Positions 12,901-23,220 of a DNA stretch of 64,000 nucleotides are shown piece by piece. This DNA comes from Sequoia sempervirens (Eukaryota; Streptophyta; Pinopsida; Cupressales; Cupressaceae). Both the position numbers and the translations under genes were made by a program. The notes beneath the pieces were generated by a model. It saw nothing but the letters and a program-made list of their open reading frames with translations. It was not told where the DNA came from and did not search any database. Within the stretch, counting starts at the first letter, position 1. Every line of letters starts with the position of its first letter. The DNA lies in assembly GCA_007258455.2 (NCBI GenBank), contig VDFB02047230.1, positions 158,666,635-158,730,634 on the forward strand, in the 5' to 3' direction.

Positions 12901-13480
12901 AAATTTCTTCCTATAATGATAAATAAAGAGGTCGTAACCCCTACACAGAGCCCATACATATCCCATATTTTTCTATTTATCTAATAATGTCACACACGAT
13001 GGGTTAAGTTGTGTTGTTCTTATGGATTTTAGCCTAGACCCAAGACACTGATCAATTAAGTCTTGATTCAATTGCCTAGCTTCAGTTTTCTATCTTTTTT
13101 CTTTCTGTTTGCCCGAGGTTTTTCCATCTCAACCCTACTCATGCAATGCTTTCATCTACTTATTGAGAAAATACTTTGAGCTAAGTCTAGACTACTTAAT
13201 TGGATAAATGTTGCAAATTTCCAGCTTCCTACCGCCATCCAACTTGGTTCTCCAAATCCTTCGATTATAATTCACAGTGATTTCAACTTCTTTGAGGCCG
13301 TATTTATCAAATTTCAAGATAGTTCAGCCAACCCTAGTTCATAAATGGTGCTCACACCACCTTTATGATCAAGCTCTTCATTAATAGCAGTGGTCTCATC
13401 GATATTTTTCGTTAGTCACATCAATCAGACTAATCATCATTTCATAACTGTTGAAGAGACTTTTAATTAAAATGCTTGTT
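9938..13480 (-). pseudogene. Long antisense ORF of a CACTA element, family not recognised
   Basis: Reading leftward from about 13,480, open segments join into one protein of roughly 1,170 codons, broken by point stops and about five frameshifts (for example an A-run near 11,643-11,650 and breaks near 12,455, 10,620 and 13,330). I recognise no family. Visible parts: an N-terminal region (VEITVNYNRRIWRTKL near 13,250); a central part rich in aromatic residues (MWTSMWDSRCGRSHYLYFEE near 12,200); a Pro/Ser/acidic linker with EEDNTKEEEEVS near 11,325; a charged part (FKSFIYEYKGRLIRERLKDI near 11,130); and a C-terminal Glu/Lys-rich, probably coiled-coil stretch from 10,564 to 9,938. In-frame stops are mostly TAG (10,675; 11,032; 11,317; 11,521; 11,709; 12,027; 12,291; 12,973; 13,090; 13,135; 13,156; 13,192). 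It converges on TNP2 and starts beside the 13.49-kb repeats. It could be a TNPA-like accessory protein or a captured host gene. Confidence 0.7.
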
Positions 13481-13489
13481 GTTTCTTCA

Positions 13490-14060
13490 ATATGCCAGTA
13501 TGGCGGTGTTTTTCCCTTCCCTTTTGTTGTTTACCACACTACCACCTTCCTCAAGGCTTCTTGATGTGGGTTTGTGGTGTATACTACTCTACCACATATG
13601 TTTCTCACCTTCCCAATGGTATAGCGGTGTATGCTTTTGATCATTACTTGAAGAGTGTCAATGAGACAATCTTATTTGTCTTACTAATATCTCAATGTCT
13701 CATCAACATTAGATCTTATTTTCCTCCAATGTTGGTTGCCAGTGTCGATGAGACAAGTTAATGTCTCTTGCCGATATGCCACTGTCTCATCAACAATTAC
13801 TTTGTTATATCCAAGAGTTGTATTTTTCCGAGCACTTGTAGATATACCTTATCGATGTGACATAAGTGATTCTCTCCTCAATATGCTCGTATCTTGTTTT
13901 CATTCACTATTTTACATCGTCGATGAGACATATAATTAATTCTCTTTGACATAGGGGTGTCTCATCTACATTTCTAATTTGTGCTTTGTGCTAATGTCGG
14001 GGAGACTTTAGAGGGACTCTCATCGACATGGTCTTGTCTTGGCGATATGTTATGAGTAAT
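13490..14060. repeat. Subterminal-type repeat block S, copy 1 (GATGAGAC words)
   Basis: The words TCGATGAGACA, TCAATGAGACA, TGTCTCATCAACA and TGTCTCATCTACA recur in both orientations within about 570 bp, with GGTATAGCGGTGTATGC and TACCACA words. The left part (13,490-13,965) is a diverged direct copy of 17,595-17,980 but has an extra internal segment near 13,710-13,790. Clustered short motifs in both orientations suit transposase-binding sites. The antisense ORF starts at its left edge, so it may also be that gene's promoter; both roles are inferred. Confidence 0.7.
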
Positions 14061-14249
14061 CATAGGAGTATTTCAAAGGAGAAATACACTTTGATGTTGC
14101 GATCAAGGGTTTTATTTGGAAGCTCACGTGAGGGATTTTATTAAATTTAAGTTATTATGATAGGAATTCTATGCATATGGTGGATGTAAGAGATGAGTGA
14201 AAATGGAAGTATGAAAAAATAATTAGGATGGAATTATGGCTACAACACA

Positions 14250-14312
14250 ATCCATGCTTATAAAAGGACGATTCTTATGACCTAAACTTTGAAATGCTTC
14301 AGTAATATTATA
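14250..14312 (+). repeat. Repeat R1, copy 2
   Basis: TCCATGCTTATAAAAGGACG, then ATTCTTATGACCTAAACTTTGAAATGC-type sequence, repeats 8,301-8,362 with only a few differences. Flanks on both sides are unrelated. It lies 190 bp right of block S copy 1. Confidence 0.85.
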
Positions 14313-15820
14313 TGTGTTAATACAAATTACCTATTGCAATATCCTTCAATTGTTCAATCTTTGGTATGAATTGTTGGCAGAAAAAATTAGGATTAATTGG
14401 ATGCTTCTTCCATTCATTTTGTATCAACATATGTTCATGAAGACACCAAATTTAATAGCTCAATCAGGTAGAGCTTTTGTGATTTTCAAATGAAGAGTAT
14501 GGTACATTTTTATTTCTGCTATATTACATTCATGTGCATAAACAAAATCAGAAGATTACATTACTAGATTGCACTTACGTAGATGCATATAATATAGGAA
14601 AGATTGCACAATCGTTTCAAAAATGTAGTCTTTATTGATAATGTAAATGTATGTTGTTCCACACAAGTCATCGAACTGACTATTTGAATACATATAATTG
14701 AAAAACTATACATTTATAGATACAAAAGAGAAAAATGCACATAAAGAGAAAGGGGACAATGTCGAATCCCGGTTGCTTTGTTCTGCATCATCTTCAGTCT
14801 TATCACTTGTCTAAGCCTCCAAGTTGATGTCTTCCTTGCTGCTCCTAGGTTCCCTACATTTGAGTGAGAAGAGTGTTGTTAGATCAATGAAGGATCACCA
14901 GTCAAAATATGTGCATACATCTATAAACATATAATTTGATCATCATGTGCATTCAAATAACTTGCAGACCATAGATGTCTAGGAAAACAAGAAAGTTATC
15001 AAACATATCTATCATATGCTCGGTTTTATCTAACATGTTTTCTCATTGTGCAAGTATAGATAAAATTAGGTTGTTTTGTTTATTTGGTTACAACATGTGG
15101 GGTGAAATGTGGCTCCCACAAGGGCTGAGCCTAACATGTTGCCCTATTGTTTCATTTGAGAAGGATAATCACAAGTAAACCATCCATGAAGCATTAAAGA
15201 TCAATCTTTGAAAGGATAATGGAGTATGTTGGTAAGGGGTAATCTCTTTATTGATAAAGATTTATCCTTATTAATAAGAACATTCCACTATCAACATAGC
15301 CATGATTCTGACAAAACTAATCATCAAGGATTCCAAGATAGTTTTCATTAAGAGTCTGGTTAAAATTAAGCATCCCCAAGCATCACAATAGTCACAAGAA
15401 TTGAACATGAGGGGTAGTCATGTAGATTAAAAGATTACACAATAGTCATCACTTGCAAAGACAGAGACAACATGTTTCCACATAACAAATTAACTTGAAT
15501 GCATGAAAGGTACAATGATGAAGTCCATAATAGTGAATTTTGCTTAAGAGGGATTGAAGGAAAAAATTTTGTATCAAGGAGAATAAGGTAGCCTCAAAAT
15601 CTATTGTACCTGAATTGAACAGTACCTGAGCTTCTGGTGTTTCTAGATGGAACCTATAGCAGAAAAGTGTAGTCTCCATCTAAAGGAACCATCTTCAAAG
15701 CTCTTCCATAAAACGAGGGTTGAAAACATTAGAAGAAAAGAAATACCATAATTCTAAAGTAACAATTTGTATCAAGACAAATGTCAGAAAGTATAATTAA
15801 AAAGACAAATCCTTACAATT
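14313..15820. other. Non-coding CACTA interior
   Basis: Short ORFs of 67 and 76 codons only, with no domain, no splice-consistent series and no strong repeats. I see nothing else in it. Confidence 0.5.
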
Positions 15821-15829
15821 GGACCTCAA

Positions 15830-16140
15830 ATTGGACCAAACAGATTTATGATTTTATCTTTAGAATGTAGGAACTTTCTCCGTTAGAGCTTCACGACCTA
15901 AAATTGGATCTCCAATTGGACCAATAAAATTTATGATTTTATCTTTAGAATATAGGAACTTTCTATGTTCAATATTCAAGACCTCAAATTAGATAAGAAG
16001 TTGGATAAGTAGATTTATGATTTTATCTTTAGAATGTACAAACTTTCTCTATCAGATATTAAAGATGTAAGGTTGAATCAAAAACTGGATAAGTAGATTT
16101 ATGATTTTATCTTAGAATGTAGGAACTTCCTTTGTTGGAT
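15830..16140. repeat. Four-copy tandem repeat (about 84 bp)
   Basis: The core GATTTATGATTTTATCTTTA followed by GAAT(G/A)TA(G/C)(G/A)AACTTTCT occurs at about 15,842, 15,929, 16,013 and 16,096, joined by spacers of about 40 bp that contain AATTGGA or GGATAAG words. The spacing of 83-87 bp and the common register show a minisatellite inside the CACTA element. Confidence 0.85.
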
Positions 16141-16982
16141 ATTTGGAAATTCCTACACATAAGTTCTACTTTAGAGCGAAAAAACCTGGAAGTGTTTCAC
16201 ACTGGCTCAAGGTACAGTCTAACCTAGTTATGACATCGATAGCAATCCATTTTTTCTTGAACTGTCCATACCCAAACATTGCATCACAATCTATTCTTCC
16301 TACACATAAAAATGCCACATATTAACCCCTTCTAAATAAAAATAAAAATACCATGAAACAATGAATTCCCTATATTAGTAAGTAGGCAGTTTATAGGGCA
16401 TAGTTTGATTTTATACAAGGATGCTTATCAAAGGAATCTTCAAGTGATAGTGAGTGAGTTTTTTGAGATTGCAGCTGATGGTGCAATATCTAGTCTTAAA
16501 GGCAGCTAGCAAAGCAGTAAATGTGCAAGAAAATAAAATTGTACACAACAAACAATTCACAATGTTATCTTGCATAATGCCTTAAGTTTGAAGACAAAAA
16601 TCTCATTGTATCTTGATGAAAGTAGTGACCTTAATGGTCAATCACTGGCAACTATTATTTTAAAACATGCTATTGTGCTTATGGAGGCAACATGTTAAGC
16701 AAGGTGATGAGTGGTGGTTTGGAACAATGGCAGGTATGAAGGACTTGCTTTATATGCATACTATACAGTCTAGCTTAAGACAACATTCTTAGAAGAGATT
16801 GAAGGTGGATCATGGAACTCAAGGGTTACCATGATAAAGATTAAAGCAAAGACAGATCTATTTAAAAGCCACTATCATGAATATATTAAAGATACCAAAT
16901 GCAAAACCCTAGCAGCTAGAGTAATGAGCACAGTGTGAAAGAGGACAGTGTGCTAGGGTACATTTAGGAGATCTCCACATTA
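16141..16982. other. Non-coding CACTA interior
   Basis: No ORF longer than 60 codons with recognisable content, and no repeat noticed. Confidence 0.45.
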
Positions 16983-17470
16983 TCTAATCACAGGAAAACA
17001 CATCATTTATTTATTTTTTTGAATTACAAGACATTATTCTAAACCCTATATAGGACACATTGATACTTAAAAAGCATCTTATTTATTTTTTTAAATTAAA
17101 AGAAGTCATTCTAAACCCTATATAGGATACAATGATACTTCAAAAGCATCTGAAGGAATTTGAGATTATGCAAATATATGTCAATTAAATACCTGGATTA
17201 CAAAGAGTAGCGCGAACATTGTAACCCTTGTTGATCAGAGTAGGAATGAGATAAACAACAATGAATCCTATGCCTCCTTACCATTCTCTGTCATTCTTTA
17301 TTGAAAAATTTCTCCATTTTGGTGGGCTACACCTGGAAATAAGGTTTCAACAAAGGTTTTATTGTATGTTTATTAAAATGAAAACTCCATTCTGGCAAGC
17401 TATGCCTAAAAATAAGATTTTGACGAAATTTTTAGAGTATGTTTATTAGAGTTTTAGTGTATTTTGGTGG
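16983..17470. repeat. Two small tandem duplications
   Basis: Near 16,996-17,150 a unit of about 78 bp with CTAAACCCTATATAGGA(C/T)AC and GATACTT(A/C)AAAAGCATCT occurs twice. Near 17,311-17,470 a unit of about 80 bp with TTTTGG(T/C)(G/A)(G/A)GCTA and GTATGTTTATTA occurs two to three times. Both look like slippage or unequal-crossover products. The 62-codon ORF at 17,261 reads through the second array and is not taken as a gene. Confidence 0.65.
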
Positions 17471-17594
17471 GCTATATTCTTGATTGCTTAAATGATTTAT
17501 TCAAATGGATTGTGACTAACATTTTTTTATTACATTTAGTGTTGTAAATTGTAATGATGCCACGATTACCATACTACCGTTGTCTCTTATTATA

Positions 17595-17980
17595 CCTGTT
17601 GTGGTATGGCAGGGTTTTTCCCTTCCCTTCTGTTGTTGACCACACTATCGCCTTGTTGAAGGCTTCTTGTTGTGGGGTTGCAATGTATACTGCTCTACCG
17701 CATATGTTGCTCCCCTTCCCAGTGGTATAGCGGTGTATGCTTTTGATCATTACTTGAAGAGTGTCGATGAGACAGTCTTATTTGTCTTACCAATATCTCA
17801 ATGTCTCATCAACATTACTTCGTTATATCCAAGAGTTGTGTTTCACCGAGCACTTGTAGATATACCTTGTCGATGTGACGTAAGTGATTCTCTCCTCGAT
17901 ATGCCCATATCTTTTTGACATTTCACTATTTTACATCATCGATGAGACATATAAATAAGTCTCTTTGACATAGGGGTGTC
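17595..17980. repeat. Subterminal-type repeat block S, copy 2
   Basis: Direct copy of 13,490-13,965, sharing GGTTTTTCCCTTCCCTT-type sequence, GGTATAGCGGTGTATGCTTT and TGTCTCATCAACATTACTT, and ending in GACATAGGGGTGTCT. It lies 340 bp from the right terminal repeat, the expected place for a CACTA subterminal region. Confidence 0.75.
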
Positions 17981-18190
17981 TAAACTTGCACTAAACCTGA
18001 AACTAAACCTAAAGCTAAACTCGAAGCTAAAGCTAGAGCTAAAAGTGGCACTAAAATCAAAGCTAAACTCAAAGCCAAAGGTAGTGCTTACATTGGTGCC
18101 ACACTCGAAGCTAATATTAGTGCTAAAGGCGGCACTAATTTTGGTGAAAATTAGCGTCAACTTGTCCTCATTGGAGTAAATAAACACCAA
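17976..18190. repeat. Degenerate hexamer array (CTAAAG/CTAAAC)
   Basis: Six-base periodicity of CTAAAC, CTAAAG, CTCGAAG and GCACTAAA words runs from about 17,985 to 18,080 and decays into AGTGCT/GGCACT words up to 18,180. Because the period is a multiple of three it leaves open frames on both strands (K/L/S-rich forward, S/F-rich reverse), which I regard as artefacts. It probably belongs to the subterminal region. Confidence 0.7.
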
Positions 18191-18301
18191 AAATAGCACT
18201 ATCCCGATAAATAGCACCGACATTTTCAAGAAATTGGCAAAAAATACATTAAAACAGTGGGTGGAAGCAAAAAATAGATCAAAAAATGGAGCAAATCACA
18301 A

Positions 18302-18316
18302 GGATTTGTTGTAGTG
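18302..18316 (-). mobile_element. CACTA right terminal inverted repeat
   Basis: GGATTTGTTGTAGTG is the exact reverse complement of CACTACAACAAATCC, matching the canonical start of plant CACTA elements (Tam1-like). A 3-bp target duplication would be AGA at 18,317-18,319, untestable without the left end. Confidence 0.75.
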
Positions 18317-19050
18317 AGAGAGAGAGGGAGTGGAAGAGAGATAGAGGGAGTGATTGTGAGAGGGAGAGGGGGTAGGAGGGGGAGACTTGAGAAAGAGAGA
18401 GAGGGAGAGGGGGTAGGATGAAGATACTTGAGAGAGAGAGAGGGAGAGGTGGTGGGAGGGAGAGACCTAAGAGAGGGAGAGAGATAGAGGAGTGGAGAGA
18501 GAGAGGGACAGAGAGAGAGAGGGACAGAGGGGGTGGGAGGGAGACACTGAGAGTGAGAGAGTGGAGAGGGAGTGAGAGAGAGAGGTGGGAGAGAGGAGGG
18601 AGGAGGAGAGAGACAAAGAGAGACCTCGAGAGGGAGAGATAGAGGGTGGGAGGGAGAGACTTTAGAGAGAGAGAGGGAGGGAGAGGGGGTGGGAGGGAGA
18701 GAGATAGAGGGCATGAGAGAGATGAACTTGAGAGAGGGAGAGGTGGTGGGAGGGAGATACTTGAGAGAGAGGGAGAGGGAGAGGGAGAGAGATAGAGGGA
18801 ATGAGAGAGAGATGAACTTGAGAGAGAGAGGGAGAGGTGGTGGGAGGGAGATACTTGAGAGAGGGGGAGGGAGAGGGAGAGAGATAGAGGGAGTGGGAGA
18901 GGGAGGGAGTGGAAGAGAGATATAGGGAGTGACTATGAGAGGGAGATGGGGTAGGAGGGGGAGACTTGACAAAGAGAGAAAGGGAGAGGGGGTAGGACGA
19001 AGATACTTGAGAGAGAGAGATAGAGGGAGAGGGGGTGGGAGGGAGAGACC

Positions 19051-19123
<73 letters not shown>

Positions 19124-19660
19124 TGAGAGAGAGAGAGAGATTATTGAGAGAGAGAGGGGGAAAGGGGGTGGGAGGGAGAGACCTGAGAGAGGGAGAGAGA
19201 GTGGGAGAGATAGAGGGAGTGAGAGATAGGGAGTGGTAGAGAGAGAGGGAGTGTTTCTATGTGAGAGAGAGAGGGAGGATGGAGATGTACCCTAAGAGAG
19301 AGTGTGAGAGAGATAGGGAGAGAGATAGAGTGAGTGAGAGAGAGGGAGTGGGAGAGAGATATAGGGAGTGAGTGAGAGACCTAAGAGAGGGAGAGGGGGT
19401 AGGAGGGAGAGACTTGAGAGAGGGAGAAAGAGAGATAAAGATAGCGAGGGAGATGGAGTGAGACAAAAAGACCAAAGGGGGGAGAGAGAGAGAGGTAGAG
19501 TGAGAAAGGGGGTTGGAGTGAGATAGATTTATTTAGGTACTTAGGTGGGAGGGAAAGAGACTTGAGAGAGGGGATTGGACTGAGAGAGAGTAGTCTAGGT
19601 CACGTGGGAAGGAGTGAGACTTGAGAGAGAGAGACTTGAGAGGGATAAAGAGTTATCCAG
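18317..19660. repeat. GA-rich simple-sequence block
   Basis: About 1.3 kb of almost pure purine on the plus strand: GAGAGAGGGAG-type words, higher-order units with GGGTGGGAGGGAGA and GAGACTTGAGAGA, and an uninterrupted (AG)n core at about 19,053-19,118. It begins at the CACTA terminus. Long opposed ORFs (up to 248 codons, Pro/Leu/Ser-rich on minus, Arg/Glu/Gly-rich on plus) are low-complexity artefacts. Confidence 0.95.
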
Positions 19661-20635
19661 TTAGGGTAATGAGTTAGAGAGCATATGAAAGGTAAAACCT
19701 CAACTATCCATCTATGATCATAAACTATGCACTCTAAGCATTATCAAAGTTGTCGACCAAAGATAGGAGAAATTAAGGTTTTGTTCAAAGCAGGTCCTTT
19801 GGCGAGTGCCAAATTTGGCGCTCTCCAAATGACCTACTTTGAACGTGTTAATTGACAGGATTTGCCAAATTTCCTCATATTTTCATCCGTGCTCCCCATC
19901 TCATTTACACATATTTCAATGCAAGTTTATAAAAAAATGTGATAGCATTCACCTCTCTCTTAGCTATCTAAATATTTTTATTTTTTTCATTTTGATTTAG
20001 TTAAGGTTTTGATCTATGGCTTCTATTGTAAATGCCTCTGTTTTTTGTCCAAAACCAACATGTGCTAGTTTTAGGATATATTTTTACTCATTTATCGAAA
20101 TGTGAAACAAATTACATTTTTTGAAACTAGACTCCATTCTACACATGATGAAAAAAATCAATTTTTGATTAGTTTTCAAAAAAATTAAGGGGGAGCACAC
20201 TCAAATTTTAGCTTTTCAGGATGTGTCCACTTTGAATATTCATAAAATATTATATATTCATTAAAAAAATTATCCAAAAGAACGAGGATAAACTACATGG
20301 TGTTAGCTAATTTCTCACTATTGGGATTTTTGAAATTCTAAAAAAAAATTAATCAAAAAAGGGGGAGCCCTCAGGCACTATGCTATTTTTTTTAATAAAA
20401 AAAGCACTTGTTTTGCCCCCCCCCCATTTTTGAGACCCTTAATCTTCATTAATTTTTTTAAAAAATAGTAGCTTAGAAACTAGACTCGGGGCACTTCAAC
20501 TTTTTTTCTTGCTACATCTTGAAATTTTGAGTGTAACTATCTTCATTTTCTCGTGCAAATCAATTTTTTTCTGATTTCAGAAAGAAAAAAAAGTGGCATC
20601 TTAAGAGCCAAAATTGTGTCACAAATCCATGCACT
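19661..20635. other. Non-coding spacer
   Basis: No gene. It holds an imperfect palindrome around TTTGGCGAGTGCCAAATTTGG (19,798-19,826), a C-run near 20,416-20,426, and two copies of AATTAA(G/T)...AAGGGGGAGC near 20,190 and 20,360. Origin not recognised. Confidence 0.5.
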
Positions 20636-21905
20636 TACCCTTATCCAATCTTCAATAGCATGTTATTTTGTTTCATGTTTTCAAATCAAATTAATAAACT
20701 CTATACTCCCATCCTTTGTCAAATCATTTGTTGTCCTACTAGTTTCATCAACTCCAATACAAATCAAGAAGTTGAACACAACTCAATTTAAAAATAAAAA
20801 ATAAACAAAACCTCTAGCCACAAGATTATATTATAAACTTAAATTTATCATTTCCCTGATATGCTTGAATTATATATTAGTTATAAGGAATCCTTGTAAA
20901 TGTATAGAAATGTAAAACTATGGCTTAATCGTCTAGTCCATATTTCCCTTTTTCAGCAGCCAAAAGCCTCAAAAAGAATCTTATTAAACTATTGTACTAG
21001 TTCTACCTTAAGCATTCTATAGAGTTAAGTTTCTTGCAACTGTAAGAATTTTACTTCTATTTTATTTTAAATCTTGAAAATGGGTGAAAGAAATAGCATG
21101 CCAGGTAAGGGTATGAGCAATAAGAGAGTGGAAGAATCAGTGTTAATTTTTAGGGACTTCACAAGATGTCAGGCTAAGGAAAGGAACAGTAGCATTAGAT
21201 TTTGCAAAAAGAAAACCCATATTAGAGCAAAAGTCTATAACACCCCATTTTCACATATAATAATGCTTTATGTTTCAACTATTATTGTGCAACCTAGCAA
21301 TGTTATGCTTAATATTTTTCCCCTACTCCTATAATTTATGTGCTATTGTAAACCAAGAGATACCATTTCCCAATAGTTGCTCAAATAAAACTCTAAGGAG
21401 GTGAGACAGTAAAGACCATTTCTAGAATTTTAAAAGAAATTTAGATTTTGAAGGCCAAGATAGTTTTACATTAAAATTACAGTATCAAAAAAGATTAATT
21501 ACAAAAGAAAAGAAAGGAAGATAAAACCTAAGATGTGATGACTTGAAGAAGCAAAGAAGAATTCCCTAGCTACCCAGCTTTGGTCTCCTCTTCAAATCCC
21601 ATCTAGACCCTTGAAACAACCACACCCTTGTTCTTTATTTTCTCTTCTCACAGATTCTCCTCCAAAATGAGACCTCTGTAAGTTGATTTAAAGAAAGAGG
21701 GATGAGTTTCTCCATGGCATGCTAGTCAAAGTTCTTTCCTGCCATTGGCAATTGTTGCAAGGGTTGCCAAGCCACTTGATGCTTCTACTGTCTTCCTCCT
21801 CACCAAGCTTCTTCCTCCTTGGTCAAGATTTCTACCTCTGGTCCTTTCTTATCGACCTTCTTCTCCCATGAAAGCTTCTCCTTCATTTTCCTGCATCCTT
21901 CTCTT

Positions 21906-23120
21906 TGTTGAAAAATGAGGTGTTTTCTTAGCTTAATACTCTGTAAAACTTTAATATTGCTGATCTAAGTAAGTCTTTTCTTTGTTACATAAATTCTTTG
22001 TGGATGATTATCTTGATTAATCCATTTTACTGTTGTAGAATGTAGAGAGAATTATTTAGAAGAACTAGATAGGATAAGAGAAGGAGAACACAAGATATAC
22101 CGTGGAGAAACCCTTTCGGGAAAAAACTCCACCAAGAATTATTCTATTATTCAAACTCTGAATTACAATAGCTCCAATTCTTGCTTGAGAATGCTTCTTC
22201 TATCTTTACCAATCTTCTTCACACCTGCAATAACCAATCTCAAAACTCTATTCAACTTGAATGAGATATATAGACAATATGCAACCTTGTAATAATCAAA
22301 TGGTGATAATTACAATGCATAATCTCAAGCCCTTGAAAAGGTACGCCATATTCCTTCAAGTAGAGTTATTTAGTGAAGACTAAAGCTTACAACATGTGCA
22401 TCATGCATTTGGGTGTCCCAAACTGAAGCTAAACTTCTCCTTCACTTCGGTGATAATTCCAAAGCTATTCCTCAAAGATGGCACCCTTAAGTAAAGCTAC
22501 TTAACTGAGCCTTCAAAAATATCTTATCATGCATTGGAGTTAATTCCAATAAAGCATCTTGGGTGCCCAAGTTGGCTTCAAGTGCTTTATTGTTAACTGA
22601 AACATTTACTCAACACCATTTCCAAAGAATGGTCATCCCTTGTTAACTGGAGGTAGTCCCTGTTATCTGTCATACAACTCAATGTTATTAGCCATGCATT
22701 ACAAGTTAACTGAAGCTAACTACATGCAACTCAAAATAACCAACATGCATGCAACATGCACTTGCATGCAATGGATAACTGAACCGAATGAATCAACGAA
22801 CTGGATTGAACTAAATGATTGAACTAAACTTCAAACATGCAAACATCAAATCCTAACTCCTAGGATCTTTACATGCATTGAAGTGTTATTGTTACTCGTA
22901 TAGTTAGCTGGACACAAGGTGAGTTTCACCTTACCATGTGTGCACCCACATGCTCCTATTATTTAGGAATAAATGCAAATGTCAATTTCATGATTTATTT
23001 CATCCAAATATTAATCTCATCCTAATCTTAGTGTTGTTGAACACATTCCAAGAATCTAGGAGATACATGAAATAATTAATGTTTTAGGATTTGCAATTAA
23101 ATGGCAACCTATTTCCAACA
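21906..23120. mobile_element. Nested solo LTR (1,215 bp) with 5-bp target duplication
   Basis: It begins TGTTGAAAAATGAGG and ends ATTTCCAACA, so the ends are TGTTG...CAACA. CTCTT flanks both sides (21,901-21,905 and 23,121-23,125), and the right LTR at about 35,257-35,270 is the empty site. There is no internal coding region, as expected for a solo LTR. The GTGGAGAAACCCTTTCGGG motif near 22,101 resembles motifs I associate with copia-type LTRs; superfamily is uncertain. Confidence 0.85.
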
Positions 23121-23220
23121 CTCTTTTCCTTTCCATATTTGCTCGATGGTATACTTTATTTATTTCTTCATTTATTTAGTCTTTTCCTTTCTATATTTTT
23201 TCAATGGTATACTTTATTTC

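Larger units (their letters stand above)
2280..18316. mobile_element. Giant CACTA (En/Spm-type) DNA transposon, decayed
   Basis: Seen: a TNP2-type transposase pseudogene, subterminal blocks of short repeated words near both ends, and a right terminus GGATTTGTTGTAGTG whose reverse complement CACTACAACAAATCC is a textbook CACTA terminal repeat. The left end is inferred: GGCACT/AGTGCC words at 2,400-2,480 mirror those at 18,040-18,180, and a weakly similar T-rich stretch lies at 2,335-2,370, but no intact left CACTA terminus was found. A second long ORF lies inside on the opposite strand. At about 16 kb this is large even for CACTA elements, so nested insertions or two overlapping elements are possible. 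Confidence 0.6.

Noticed and set aside
17936..18229. Opposed 97- and 67-codon ORFs with K/L or S/F periodicity
   Set aside because: A six-base repeat necessarily leaves open periodic frames; no independent evidence.
18226..18972. 248-codon Pro/Leu/Ser-rich minus-strand ORF and Arg/Glu-rich plus-strand ORFs
   Set aside because: They are translations of the GA/CT simple repeat, open in several frames at once.
21074..21334. ORF conserved in both chromovirus LTRs (also 33,419-33,709)
   Set aside because: Similarity follows from LTR identity at insertion; most differences change the amino acid, so no sign of constraint.
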